From positions 62,001 through 126,000 of the forward strand of contig MKJV01000063.1 of assembly GCA_001942185.1 (NCBI GenBank): a DNA stretch of 64,000 nt, given 5' to 3'. The position numbers and the translations under genes are program-made. Each line of letters starts with the position of its first letter. Position 1 is the first letter of the stretch. This DNA is from Pseudonocardia sp. CNS-004 (lineage in GTDB: Bacteria > Actinomycetota > Actinomycetes > Mycobacteriales > Pseudonocardiaceae). The notes beneath the pieces are model-generated. The model was not told the origin of the DNA, ran no database searches, and saw only the letters and a list, made by a program, of their open reading frames with translations. Below are positions 28,802 to 38,240 of the stretch, in pieces.

Positions 28802-29797
28802 ATGGGCAGACTGTCCGGCATGAGGCCCTTCACCTACGTCAGAGCAACGGCGGTTCGCGATGCCGTCGCCGGCGTCGCGGACCATCCCGGGGCGACCTTC
28901 GTCTCCGGCGGCACGGATCTGCTCAACCTGATGAAGGACAGCGCGCAGATCCACGAGCACGTCGTCGACATCAACGCCCTGCCACTGGCCACCATCGACA
29001 TCCAGCCGGGCGGCCCCGCCCGGATCGGCGCGGTGGCTCGGATGCGGGATGTCGCCGAGCACCCCGCCGTTCGTTCGACGCTGCCGGTGCTCGCCGAGGC
29101 GCTGCTGGGATCCGCCTCGCCTCAGGTGCGCAACATGGCGTCGATCGGCGGGAACCTGCTGCAACGCACCCGGTGCGGATACTTCCGCGACGCCGGCACG
29201 CCGTGCAACAAGCGGGAACCGGGCAGCGGGTGCCCGGCCCTGACCGGCGAGAACCGGTGGCACGCCGTACTGGGTGGGAGCGAGCACTGCATCGCCGTGC
29301 ACCCGTCCGACCTGGCTGTGGCCTTGCTCGCGCTCGACGCGACGGTGATCAGCACCGGGCCCGACTGCGAGCGGCGGACTCCCCTGAACGAGTTCTACCT
29401 GTTGCCCGGACAGACGCCGGACCGGGAGAACGTGCTGAACCACGGTGAGCTGATCGTCGGCGTCGAGGTGCCGACCACTCCGCTCGCCGCCCGGTCGCGC
29501 TACCTGAAGGTGCGCGACCGGGCGACGTTCGAGTTCGCTGTGGTGTCCGTCGCCGCAGCCGTCGAGCTGCGCGGGCGGCAGGTGCAGGACGTACGGCTGG
29601 CCTTCGGCGGCATCGCGACCCGTCCGTGGCGCGCTTTCGCCGCCGAGGACGCGCTGCGCGGCCGGGAACTCACCGACGACGTCCTCGTCGCCGCCGCCGC
29701 GGAGGTCGTGCGCGGCGCGACCCCCCGCGAGCAGAACGCCTTCAAGACGGAGCTGGCGCAGCGGGCGACCGTCGACGTCCTCCGCGCGCTCCGCTGA
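28802..29797 (+). CDS. Molybdenum hydroxylase FAD-binding subunit (xanthine dehydrogenase/PaoB-type)
   Basis: Intact, about 331 residues. FMN/FAD-binding dehydrogenase_5 fold: MRPFTYVRAT, VSGGTDLLNLMK (flavin loop), RIGAVARMRDVAEHP, SASPQVRNMASIGGNLLQRTRC (second flavin motif) and a cysteine segment CGYFRDAGTPCNKREPGSGC that in PaoB-type subunits binds an extra [4Fe-4S] cluster. The start at 28802 is favoured by the promoter spacing (leaderless); ATG 28820 (MRPF) is the alternative. It passes electrons from the FeS subunit to FAD. First gene of a FAD-FeS-Mo operon, the order of E. coli-like YagTSR sets being FeS-FAD-Mo. Confidence 0.88.
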   Translation: MGRLSGMRPFTYVRATAVRDAVAGVADHPGATFVSGGTDLLNLMKDSAQIHEHVVDINALPLATIDIQPGGPARIGAVARMRDVAEHPAVRSTLPVLAEALLGSASPQVRNMASIGGNLLQRTRCGYFRDAGTPCNKREPGSGCPALTGENRWHAVLGGSEHCIAVHPSDLAVALLALDATVISTGPDCERRTPLNEFYLLPGQTPDRENVLNHGELIVGVEVPTTPLAARSRYLKVRDRATFEFAVVSVAAAVELRGRQVQDVRLAFGGIATRPWRAFAAEDALRGRELTDDVLVAAAAEVVRGATPREQNAFKTELAQRATVDVLRALR

Positions 29798-29851
29798 CCG
29801 TCCCCCCGCACTGACGTCCGCTCCCCCGAAACCGCAAGAACAGGAGAACCG

Positions 29852-30430
29852 ATGCCGGTCGAGATCTCGAGGAGGACCGTGCTCATCACGGCGGGTGCCG
29901 TCACGGCCGTCGCCGCCGTGCCGGTGACGTGGACGGTGATCGAGGGTGCGGCGCCACCACCAGCCGGGTCGTCCACCGCGGAGGTGACGCTCACCGTCAA
30001 CGGGACCGTGCACCGCCGGACGGTGGAGGCGCGCGTGACGCTGCTGGACGCGCTGCGCGAACAGCTCGGCCTGACCGGCACGAAGAAGGGATGCGACCGC
30101 GGCGAGTGCGGCGCCTGCACGGTCATCGTCGACGGGAACCGGATCAAGTCCTGCCTCACGCTCGCCGTGATGCGGGACGGCAGCGAGGTCACCACCGTGG
30201 AGGGGCTGGCCGACGGCGACGACCTGCACCCGATGCAGGAGGCGTTCATCGAGCACGACGCATTCCAGTGCGGGTTCTGCACCTCCGGGCAACTCATGTC
30301 GGCCGTCGCGCTCGTCGAGGAGGGGCACGCCGGGTCGGCCGAGGAGATCCGCGAGTGGATGAGCGGGAACCTCTGCCGCTGCGGTTGCTACCCCGGGATC
30401 GTCGCGGCGGTCGGCGAGGCGTCCCGGTGA
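29852..30430 (+). CDS. Molybdenum hydroxylase 2Fe-2S subunit with Tat signal (PaoA/YagT-like)
   Basis: Intact, 192 residues. N-terminus ISRRTVLITAGAVTAVAAV is a twin-arginine signal, so the assembled enzyme is probably exported across the membrane. Plant-type [2Fe-2S] ligands: GCDRGECGACTV plus a later Cys (IKSCLT); the second cluster uses CGFCTSGQ and CRCGCYPG. The usual CRCGAYP/CRCTGY motif reads CRCGC here, giving one extra Cys. An AGGAG site precedes the ATG. GTG of the Mo subunit overlaps its stop by 4 nt. Confidence 0.9.
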   Translation: MPVEISRRTVLITAGAVTAVAAVPVTWTVIEGAAPPPAGSSTAEVTLTVNGTVHRRTVEARVTLLDALREQLGLTGTKKGCDRGECGACTVIVDGNRIKSCLTLAVMRDGSEVTTVEGLADGDDLHPMQEAFIEHDAFQCGFCTSGQLMSAVALVEEGHAGSAEEIREWMSGNLCRCGCYPGIVAAVGEASR

Positions 30431-32625
30431 GCGCCCCGGTAGGCGGCATCGTCGGCGCCCCGGTCCGCAGGGTCGACGCGCGGGCGAAGGTCACGGGCAC
30501 CGCGACCTACGCCGCGGATGCGCCGGTCGCCGGTGCGCTGCACGGCGTGCTGGTGCTCAGCACCATCGCGCGCGGGCGGGTCACCGCCATCGACACCGGC
30601 GCCGCCGAGTCCGCCCCGGGCGTGATCGCCGTGCTCACCCACCTCACCATCCGCGGTTGACGGTCCCGCCGCCCACTGCCGCCTACTTCAAGCGGTACCT
30701 GCCCCTGCAGGACGACCGCATCCACCACAACGGCCAGCCGATCGCGTACGTGGTGGCCGAGACGCTGGAGCAGGCCCAGGAAGCCGCGACGCTCGTGACG
30801 GCATCCTACGCGGCCGAGCCGCCCGAGGGTGTCGTCACCGAGGCCATGCGCCAGTCCTACATCCCACCCGACGGCCCCGGCGGGGAGAACGAGATCGTGC
30901 GCGGGGACATCACCGCGGGGTTCGCCGGCGCGGACGTGCGGATCGACGTCGAGTTCACCACCCGATGCACCACCACAACCCGATCGAGCCCTCCGCAACC
31001 ACGGCGTCGTGGGACGGGCGGACGCTCACGCTGCACGAGTCCACCCAGGGCATCAGCCGGAGCCAGGCGGCGGTGGCCGCTGCACTGGGCATCCCACCGG
31101 CCGACGTCGTCGTCCTGTCCCCGTTCGTCGGTGGCGGTTTCGGGGCGAAGGGGCCGGTCTGGCCGCACACCGTGCTGACCGCGGCCGTCGCGCGAGAGCT
31201 GCGCCGCCCGGTGAAGCTGGTGCTGTCCCGCGCCCAGACCTACACCTCCAACGGCCACCGGGCGGCGGCGCACCAGCGCGTCGTCCTGGGCGCGACGCGC
31301 GACGGGCGGCTCACCGCGATCGAGCACGTCACGACCCAGCAGGTGTCGCGCACCGACGAAACGCTGTTCAACAGCAGCGAGTCCACGTACCTGCTCTACG
31401 CGGTCCCGAACATGCGCATCGCCCAGCAGGTCGTCCGGCTGGACCTGCCCACGCAGAGCTTCATGCGCTCCCCGGAGGCCATCGCCAGCCACGGGCTGGA
31501 GTGCGCGCTCGACGAGCTGGCCACCGAGCTCGGGCTCGATCCACTCGACGTGCGGCTGCGCAACTACGCCGAGGTCGACCCGGGGACGGGCGCCCCGTTC
31601 GGCAGCAAGGAGCTGCGGGAGTGCTACCGCCGCGGGGCCGAGACCTTCGGGTGGGCCGGGCGCGACCCACGGCCGGGGTCGATGACCGACGGCGACCTGC
31701 TGATCGGCTGGGGCATGGCCACCGCCGGGCACACCGCGGGCGACCGGCCGGGCTCGGGAGCTCGGCTGACCCTCGACGTCGACGGCACCGTGCTCGTCCA
31801 GTGCGGGACCCACGACATCGGGACCGGCACCTACACGGTGATGTCGCAGATCGCGGCCCAGTCGCTGGGCGTGCCGCTGGACGCGGTGCGGTTCGAGCTC
31901 GGCGACACACGCTTCCCGGCCGCGGATCCGGCGGGCGCATCGGCGACCGTGCCCAGCGTGGGCAGCGCGGTGAACCGGGCCGCCCGCTCCGCTCGCGAGG
32001 CCTTGATCGAGGTGGCGGTGGCCGATCCCGGCTCGCCGCTGCACGCCGTCCCCGCCGACCGCGTCCAGGCCGCAGACGGACAGCTGTTCGTCACCGACGA
32101 TCCCGGCCGGCGGATCGACGTCCGGTCGCTGATGGCGCAGCACGGCCGGCCGCTGGTGATCACCAGTGAGCCCGCTCCCGCGCCGCCCGGCTTCTCGACC
32201 GGCGCGGTCTTCGTCGAGGTGAGCGTCGACCCGCGGCTGGGCCGGGTACGGGTGCGCCGGATCGTGGGCGTGTACGACCCGGGGACCGTCCTCAACTTCC
32301 GCACGGCCCGCAGCCAGGCGATCGGGGGCGCGGTCTGGGCCGTCGGGTTCACCCTGACCGAACACACGGTCCTCGACCGCAACCTCGTCCGGGTCGTCAA
32401 CCCGAACCTGTCGACCTACCTGCTCCCGGTGAACGCCGACATCCCCGATGTCGAGATCGACTTCATCGATGTGCCCGACGCCCACGCCGCCGACGCGCTC
32501 GGCGCACGCGGGTTCGGCGAGACCCCCATGACGGGGGTGACGGCCGCGATCGCCAACGCGATCCACCACGCCACCGGCCGCCGCATCCGCGACCTGCCGA
32601 TCACGCAGGACGCCTGCTGTTGTGA
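30427..32625 (+). CDS. Molybdenum hydroxylase large subunit (molybdopterin-binding, PaoC/CoxL family)
   Basis: About 733 residues after repair of three lost bases (near 30650, 30962 and 32612). N-terminal domain RVDARAKVTGTATYAADAP, then MHHHNPIEPSATTASWDG, FVGGGFGAKG (molybdopterin contact), GTHDIGTGTYTVM and the C-terminal GARGFGETPMTGVTAAIANA, whose Glu is the catalytic base. It hydroxylates or oxidises an aldehyde or N-heterocycle using Mo-cytosine dinucleotide; substrate unknown. The last repair restores a TGA at 32623; without it the frame runs to 32674. Because the FeS subunit has a Tat signal, the complex should be exported as a hitchhiker. Confidence 0.87.
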
Positions 32626-32984
32626 CCCGTCGTGCTGGTCTCGATGGAGGCGATGCCGCAGCCGAGCGCAGTGATCGGGCGCTACGCCAGGGCGATCCCT
32701 CGGGTTCCCGACACGTACTCGAGGAGGGAGACCGACGATGCCCTCTCCGATCCCCCCGGTGGCCCGTTCCCCGTGGTCAGCGCTCACGCGGGCGACCACG
32801 ACGAGCGCGATGTGAGCCACGTCCGGTCACACCGAAGCCGCGCCCGCCGCGAGCGTCGGAGAGGGCCTCGATCTCACGGCCCCCGGTATGGCCAGTGACG
32901 TTGACATCGATACCGCGCGGAGGCGCCCCGGCGTCGCTCGGGTGACGTAGGCACGGACGGTGTCTCTCCACCCCCCAGGACGAT
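32626..32984. other. Non-coding gap
   Basis: 359 nt between the hydroxylase operon and the convergent LysR gene. I see no supported ORF, repeat or strong hairpin. Confidence 0.4.
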
Positions 32985-33892
32985 TCAGGGTGACAGCCGG
33001 ACCGGACCGAGGTCGCGGGCCAGCGCGACGAAGCGCTCCGCCACGGGCGACGGCGGCCGGTCGGGCACGGCCAGCGCCAGCTCGATCGGCGGGCCCGCCG
33101 GGACCAGCCGGGCGAAGGTCACGTCGCGCGGCCCGCGTCCGGCGACCGAGGCCGGTACGACGGCCACGCCGTACCCGGCGGCGACGAGGCCGACCACGGT
33201 GTCCACGTCGACGGCCTCCTGTGCCACCCGCGGCTCGAAACCGACCGCTCGGCACCGGGCCGTGACCGTCTCGTGCAGGCCGGCACCGAGACGGCGCGGG
33301 TTGCGCACGAACGGGTCGTCCCGCAATGCCGACAGCCGGACCGCGGACCGCCCGGCCAGGCGATGCCCCGGCGGCAGCACCGCGACCAGCTCCTCCCGCG
33401 CGACTGCGATCAGCTCGAGCTCCCGGGCACCGGGATCTGGCAGCGGCGGGCGCAGGAACCCGACGTCGAGGGTGCCGGTCCGCAGCCGTTCCACCTGCTC
33501 GGCGGTGGTGAGCTCGGCGAAGGCGACGGTGACCGCGGGAAACCGCTCACGGAAGGCCCGCAGCAGGCGCGGCAGCGGCGCGCTCAGCGCGGACCCGACG
33601 GTGCCGATGGCGAGGGTCCCGTGCTCCCCGCGCCCCGCCGCCCGCGCCCGATCGGCCGCCGCGTCCAGCCGCTGCAGCGCCGCGCGGCCGCCGCGAGGAA
33701 CGCCGCACCGGCCGAGGTCGGTGCCACGTTGCGGCTGTCCCGATCGAACAGCCGCACACCGAGATCGCGTTCCAGTGCTGCCACCTGCTGGCTGATCTGC
33801 GACTGCGCGATATTCAGGGACACGGCGGCCCGGCCGAAGTGCAGGTGCTCCGCGACCGCCGACGCGGCCCGCAACCAGCGGATCTCCATCAT
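32985..33892 (-). CDS. LysR family transcriptional regulator
   Basis: About 302 residues after repair of one lost base near 33690. The helix-turn-helix reads MEIRWLRAASAVAEHLHFGRA, with FGRAAVSLNIAQSQISQQVAALE as the recognition region; effector domain with GTLAIGTVGSALSAPLPRLL, VGFLRPPLPD and VGLVAAGYGVAVVPAS, the CbnR/BenM-like pattern. Two ATGs (33892, 33889) are possible. Divergent from an SDR gene at 33995 with a 14-bp palindrome between them, so it likely controls that SDR and itself. Confidence 0.87.
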
Positions 33893-33900
33893 AAGAGATT

Positions 33901-33914
33901 ACTGATCGATCAGT
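33901..33914. promoter_or_regulatory. 14-bp palindrome between divergent LysR and SDR genes
   Basis: ACTGATCGATCAGT is a perfect palindrome 9 nt from the LysR start and 81 nt from the SDR start. Its position suits autorepression by the LysR protein. Confidence 0.5.
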
Positions 33915-33994
33915 CGCATTTCATCATCCGAGCGGCATCGATCGACGAGCCACGACACGGTGGGTGGGTACGTGCCCCGACATCGAGGAGTTCC

Positions 33995-34717
33995 ATGCGC
34001 ACCGCCGTCGTCACCGGAGCAGGCACCGGTATCGGCCGCGCCATCGCCGTCGCGCTGCATGCCGACGGTCACCACGTCGTCGTCACCGGGCGGCGGCCGG
34101 ACCCGTTGGAGAAACTCGTCGCCGAGCTGGGCGGCGCAGCCGCCGCCGTCCCGTTCGACGCGTCGGATCCCGCCGCCGTCGAGGCCGCCCTCGACCGACT
34201 GCCCGGACACGTCGACGTCCTGGTCAACAACGCCGGCGGCAACACCGACTTCGACCGGGACGCCCCTGCGGGCCTCGCCGCGGTCGCCTCGGCCTGGCGC
34301 GCGAACCTGAACGCGAACCTGTTGTCCGCGGTGCTCGTCACCACCGCCCTGCGGGAACGGCTGCGGGCCGGCGGCGCGGTCGTGCACATCGGATCGATCG
34401 CCGCGGACAAGGGAGCCGGAGCCTACGGCGCGGCCAAGGCCGGCCTCGCGTCCTGGACCGTCGACCTGGCACTGCGGCTCGGGCCGGACGGCATCACCGT
34501 CAACACCGTCGCCCCCGGCTACGTCGCGGGCACCGAGTTCTTCCGGGACCGGCTCACGAGAGAACGCCGGTCAGCCCTGATCGAGGCCGCCGCCACCCGG
34601 CAGGCGAGCACCCCCGACGACATCGCCGCAATGGTCGCGTTCCTCGCCTCACCCGGCGCTCGGCAGATCACCGGCCAATGCGTCGCCGTCAACGGCGGCG
34701 AGCGCACCACCCGCTGA
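33995..34717 (+). CDS. SDR family oxidoreductase
   Basis: Intact 240-residue classical short-chain dehydrogenase. Cofactor motif VVTGAGTGIGRAIA, NNAGGN, catalytic Ser in HIGSIAADKG, YGAAKAG (Tyr-x3-Lys), and C-terminal DDIAAMVAFLASPGARQITG with CVAVNGGER. An Arg two residues after the Gly-rich loop region (VTGRRPD) favours NADP(H). GAGGAG lies 4 nt before the ATG. Divergent from the LysR regulator at 32985. Substrate unknown. Confidence 0.88.
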   Translation: MRTAVVTGAGTGIGRAIAVALHADGHHVVVTGRRPDPLEKLVAELGGAAAAVPFDASDPAAVEAALDRLPGHVDVLVNNAGGNTDFDRDAPAGLAAVASAWRANLNANLLSAVLVTTALRERLRAGGAVVHIGSIAADKGAGAYGAAKAGLASWTVDLALRLGPDGITVNTVAPGYVAGTEFFRDRLTRERRSALIEAAATRQASTPDDIAAMVAFLASPGARQITGQCVAVNGGERTTR

Positions 34718-35004
34718 CCGCTGCAACATCCCCTTGCGCTGCATCCGGGGCTCCCACAACCGACACGGCGGGATCATGCAGCACGTCCTCCGCACCCTGC
34801 TGACCAGCGCCTGGGAGGGCGAGCACTGGACGGCATCGAGGCCATGGCCGGGTCCTCGACCGAGGAACTAGATGCGGGTCGCGCTCGCCTCTCATGCGCT
34901 GGTCGTAGATCTGAGGGCTCGAGTCCCGCTGGGACACGCCCATGGGATGCGAGCGTGAGCGCACCGGGGCGACGACGCGAAACCCTCGGCGGCGTAGCGG
35001 CGGA

Positions 35005-35652
35005 TCAGCCGCCCTGCGGCGGGGTGACCCCGGTTCTTCGCAGGTGGGAGCGGACGGCGCGGCCGGCCACGGGGCCCAGCTCGTCCACTGCGGCGACGAG
35101 CGCGGCGAGCTGCTCGAGGGCGCCGAAGGCGGCGTCCGCTCCGGCGACGTCGACGCCCTCGTAGAGCTGGAGGCCGACGAAGGCCGCCGAGATCGCCTTC
35201 GCGAGCCCGGCGACGTCCACGAGCCCACCGAGCGGAGTCCCGCCCAGCACGCGCTTCAGCACCTTCTCGATCTCGTCGGTCCAGAGCGCGAGGCCGGCGG
35301 CAGCCGCGGGGGCGAGGCGTGGGTGCGCCTGCGCACCGGCGAGCAGTTGTGCCAGCGCGGCGACGTGGCCGCCGGCTCGCTCGGTGGTGTGCAGCTCGCG
35401 GCCGAGATCGAGCAGCTCGCGGACGGTGCGTACGCCGTCGAGGCGCTCCCGGTACGTGGCGACGCGCTGCTCGGCACCGTGCCGGCAGGCCGCCACCAGG
35501 AGCTCGTCGACGGTGCCGAAGTGGTAGAAGACCAGCGCCTGGTTGACACCGGCCGCGGCGGCGATGGTGCGGGCGGATGCTCCGGCGATGCCGTGCTCGA
35601 CCAGCGAGGCGAGAGCCCCCGCCACGAGCTTCGACCGGGTGCTGCCGGTCAT
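35005..35652 (-). CDS. TetR family transcriptional regulator
   Basis: Intact 215 residues. The N-terminal helix-turn-helix SKLVAGALASLVEHGIAGASA with TIAAAAGVNQALVFYHFGTV; all-helical C-terminal domain. Its ATG overlaps the stop of the preceding DUF4166-like gene by 4 nt, so it is the last gene of the ECF41 sigma operon (sigma, DUF4166-like, TetR). This gives the sigma unit a built-in DNA-binding regulator, possibly a feedback element. Ligand unknown. Confidence 0.87.
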   Translation of the reverse strand: MTGSTRSKLVAGALASLVEHGIAGASARTIAAAAGVNQALVFYHFGTVDELLVAACRHGAEQRVATYRERLDGVRTVRELLDLGRELHTTERAGGHVAALAQLLAGAQAHPRLAPAAAAGLALWTDEIEKVLKRVLGGTPLGGLVDVAGLAKAISAAFVGLQLYEGVDVAGADAAFGALEQLAALVAAVDELGPVAGRAVRSHLRRTGVTPPQGG

Positions 35653-36173
35653 CCGCGCGCCTCCTCGCGCAGCGGACGCAGCCCGGCCCGGATGCCGAGG
35701 TCGGTGGCGCCGTGGAACTCGGCCGAGAAGCTGCCCTCGTAGCCGAAGAGGGGGCCGAGCCGGCGGTTCGCCACCGAGACCTGGATGCGGAAGCAGCCGG
35801 CGGTGTCGTCGTACGACTCGCGGACCACCGCGTCCCCGGCGATCAGCTCCGGCACGCGGAGATCGACCCGTCGTTCCACGCGGTCGGGCGGCCGGCGCAG
35901 GCAGCGCCGGCTCGACGGGGTGGTCGGCAGCGTGGGGAGGGTGACCGCCGCGGCCGCGGCAGCGACTGCGAGCAGGGGGTGCGCCTGCCCTGCGACCGCG
36001 ATCGCCGCCACCCGCGCGGCCGCCTCCGCGAGGCCGTTTCGCAGCGACCGCTCGGGCGTGATGTCACGCTCGCACCACAGCCGCAGCCGGTCGAACGACC
36101 AGCGGGTGCCCCAGGCCATCAGCGGCCGGAAGGTGAGCCGGTCCACCAGGCGGCCCACACGGCCCCAGGCCAT
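35649..36173 (-). CDS. DUF4166-like protein with DoxX-like N-terminal segment
   Basis: 174 residues, no frame break. The N-terminal half (RPLMAWGTRWSFDRLRLWCE followed by a hydrophobic AIAVAGQAHPLLAVAAAAAAV) resembles the end of DoxX-like membrane proteins. The C-terminal half (FRIQVSVANRRLGPLFGYEG, then SFSAEFHG) matches the end of DUF4166. In other actinobacteria these appear as a longer SDR-DoxX-DUF4166 protein, so this may be a shortened version with the linker TTPSSRRCLRRPPD. It starts 2 nt after the sigma factor stop. ECF41 sigma genes are commonly linked to DoxX-like proteins, supporting a functional tie. Confidence 0.55.
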   Translation of the reverse strand: MAWGRVGRLVDRLTFRPLMAWGTRWSFDRLRLWCERDITPERSLRNGLAEAAARVAAIAVAGQAHPLLAVAAAAAAVTLPTLPTTPSSRRCLRRPPDRVERRVDLRVPELIAGDAVVRESYDDTAGCFRIQVSVANRRLGPLFGYEGSFSAEFHGATDLGIRAGLRPLREEARG

Positions 36174-36175
36174 GA

Positions 36176-37108
36176 TCACCTCAGCGTGAGTGCGGTCTCG
36201 GATGCGATGCGGGTCAGCTTCTGGGGGTTGCGGACGTAGTAGAGGCCGGTGATGCGGGCGTGCTCGACGCGGACTGCTATGACGCCGTCGATCTCGCCGT
36301 TCACCCGTAACACGATCGCCGGGTTGCCGTTGACCACCGTGTGGATGCTGGTGAGCGCCACTTGGGCCTTGCCGAGCCCGCCGACGATGAAACGGGCGAC
36401 CCTGTCTGCGCCGCTGATCGGGCGCGGCGCGGCCTGCTTGACGCCACCCCCGTCGCTGATCAGGACGACCTCGGGGGCGAGCACGTCGAGAAGGCCCTGC
36501 AGGTCCCCGGTTTCGAACGCGCGCTGGAAGGACTCCAGAGCCGCACGGGCCTGGCTGGAGGAGACCACCTCGCGAGGGCGGCGGGCGTCGACGTGCCGGC
36601 GGGCGCGGTGGGCGATCTGACGGACGGCCGCGGTGTTCTTGCCGACGGCGGCCGCGATCTCCTCGTAGCCGACGTGGAAGGCCTCGCGCAGCACGAAAAC
36701 GGCGCGTTCGGTCGGCGACAACGTCTCGAGGACGATCATCAGCGCCATTGACACGCTCTCCGCGAGCTCGACGTCCTCGGCCGCGTCCGGTGCCGTGAGG
36801 AGCGGCTCGGGCAGCCAGGGGCCGACGTACGCCTCCTTGCGGCGCCTCATCGTGCGCAGCCGGTCGAGCGACCGCCGGGTGGTGATCCGGACCAGGTAGG
36901 CCCGCTGGTCGTGCACCTGCTCCAGATCGACCTTCATCCACCGCAGCCACGTTTCCTGCAGGACGTCCTCGGCGTCGGCCGCCGATCCCAGCATCTCGTA
37001 GGCGACGGTGAAGAGCAGGTTGCGGTGGGCGACGAACGCATCGGTGGCGCGGTCCGCCCCGCCGCCACCGGCGCGCGGCCCGTTTGCGCCGGTCGCCGGC
37101 TCGCTCAT
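36176..37108 (-). CDS. ECF41-type (SigJ-like) RNA polymerase sigma factor
   Basis: Intact 310 residues. Sigma region 2 (FTVAYEMLGSAADAEDVLQE) and region 4 (LSPTERAVFVLREAFHVGYEE) followed by a SnoaL-like C-terminal domain that replaces an anti-sigma factor. Two ECF41 hallmarks are present: a DGGGK-type motif (DGGGVKQA) and NP-x-KL (NPQKL) near the C-terminus. ATG at 37108 has AGGAG upstream. It heads an operon with the DUF4166-like and TetR genes and is divergent from an SDR gene, the oxidoreductase association typical of ECF41. A matching autoregulatory promoter lies at 37154-37180. Confidence 0.9.
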   Translation of the reverse strand: MSEPATGANGPRAGGGGADRATDAFVAHRNLLFTVAYEMLGSAADAEDVLQETWLRWMKVDLEQVHDQRAYLVRITTRRSLDRLRTMRRRKEAYVGPWLPEPLLTAPDAAEDVELAESVSMALMIVLETLSPTERAVFVLREAFHVGYEEIAAAVGKNTAAVRQIAHRARRHVDARRPREVVSSSQARAALESFQRAFETGDLQGLLDVLAPEVVLISDGGGVKQAAPRPISGADRVARFIVGGLGKAQVALTSIHTVVNGNPAIVLRVNGEIDGVIAVRVEHARITGLYYVRNPQKLTRIASETALTLR

Positions 37109-37153
37109 CGCCCACTCCTGCCTGTTCGCCGTCAACTGCTGCCCCACGCACAG

Positions 37154-37180
37154 GACGCCGGCCCTCGCCGCCGTGTGACA
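37154..37180 (-). promoter_or_regulatory. ECF41 consensus promoter of the sigma operon
   Basis: On the minus strand TGTCACA (37180-37174), a 16-nt spacer and CGTC (37157-37154) match the published ECF41 promoter consensus (TGTCACA and CGTC). It sits 46 nt upstream of the sigma gene start, implying autoregulation. I did not find an equally good match reading toward the divergent SDR gene. Confidence 0.7.
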
Positions 37181-37302
37181 CCCCACGATCAGTGGCGTAC
37201 GTCACAGGATCGCACCGTCACGGGACGCAGATGGCAGGCGCCCCATGGTCGCCGCGCCGGCGATCAACGATCAACGAACCTCAGAAGGAACGGAAAGACA
37301 CG

Positions 37303-38102
37303 ATGAGCAAGGTCTGGCTCGTTACCGGTTCATCCCGCGGCCTCGGCCGCAACTTCGTCGAGGCCGCTCTGTCCCGGGGCGACAAGGTGGCCGCGACCGC
37401 CCGGAACACCGAAAGCCTCGACGACCTGGTCGCCGCCCATGGCGAGGCGGTGCTCCCCATCGAGCTGGACGTCACCGACAAGGCCGCCGCCTTCGACGGC
37501 GTCGAGCGGGCCAAGGAGCACTTCGGCCGCCTGGACGTCGTCGTGAACAACGCCGGCTACGCGCAGATCGGCGCGATCGAGGAGCTGACCGAGCAGCAAC
37601 TGCGTGCCCAGCTGGAGACCAACCTGTTCGGCGCGATGTGGGTGATCCAGAGCGCGCTGCCCCACCTGCGCGAACAGGGTGCCGGGCACATCATCCAGAT
37701 CTCCTCGGCCGCCGGGCTCCTCGCGATGCCGCTCGGCGGTGCCTACCAGATCTCCAAGTGGGCCGTGGAGGCGCTGAACGAATCCCTGGCCCACGAGGTC
37801 GCCGACTTCGGCATCAAGGTCACCGTGGTCGAACCCGCCGGTTTCGCCACCAGGTCGGGCAAGAACCCTGATCCTCTCGCCAACGGCACATGGCCGAGGC
37901 CAACCCGGCCTACGACGGTCTCCGCCGGCGCCTCGCGGGATTCGCGGGGAGCCAGCCCGCCGGCGACCCGGCCGCCGCGGCGCAGGCACTCCTCAAGATC
38001 GTCGACTCCGACGACCCGCCCTTGCGGGTGCTCTTCGGCCAGGGCTTCTACCCGATGCTCCAGCAGGTCTACGCCGACCGGCTCAAGACCTGGGCCGACT
38101 GA
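37303..38102 (+). CDS. SDR family oxidoreductase (classical, ECF41-linked)
   Basis: About 266 residues after repair of one lost base near 37890. WLVTGSSRGLGRNFVEAALS, LDVVVNNAGYAQIGAIEE, IIQISSAAGLLAMPLGGAYQ (Ser and Tyr with YQISK) and a C-terminal PPLRVLFGQGFYPMLQQVYADR typical of SDRs that oxidise aliphatic or steroid-like alcohols. AAGGAA precedes the ATG at 37303. Divergent from the ECF41 sigma factor, so probably a target or partner of that system. Confidence 0.87.
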
Positions 38103-38240
38103 CAGGACCTGTCGGCGGAGGCTCACGGCGGGCTCGATCACGATCGGTGACCCCGTCTCGTCGAACACATCGGATTGGTCAGACGCGGAGGTCGGTTCGA
38201 CGCCAACAGCCGCCATCCGCACCAGGCAGAGAGAAGCGGA

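Noticed and set aside
34718..35004. Possible transposase remnant around 34740-34900
   Set aside because: A short GGIMQHVLRTLLTSAWEG stretch has no firm family match and no terminal repeats were found.
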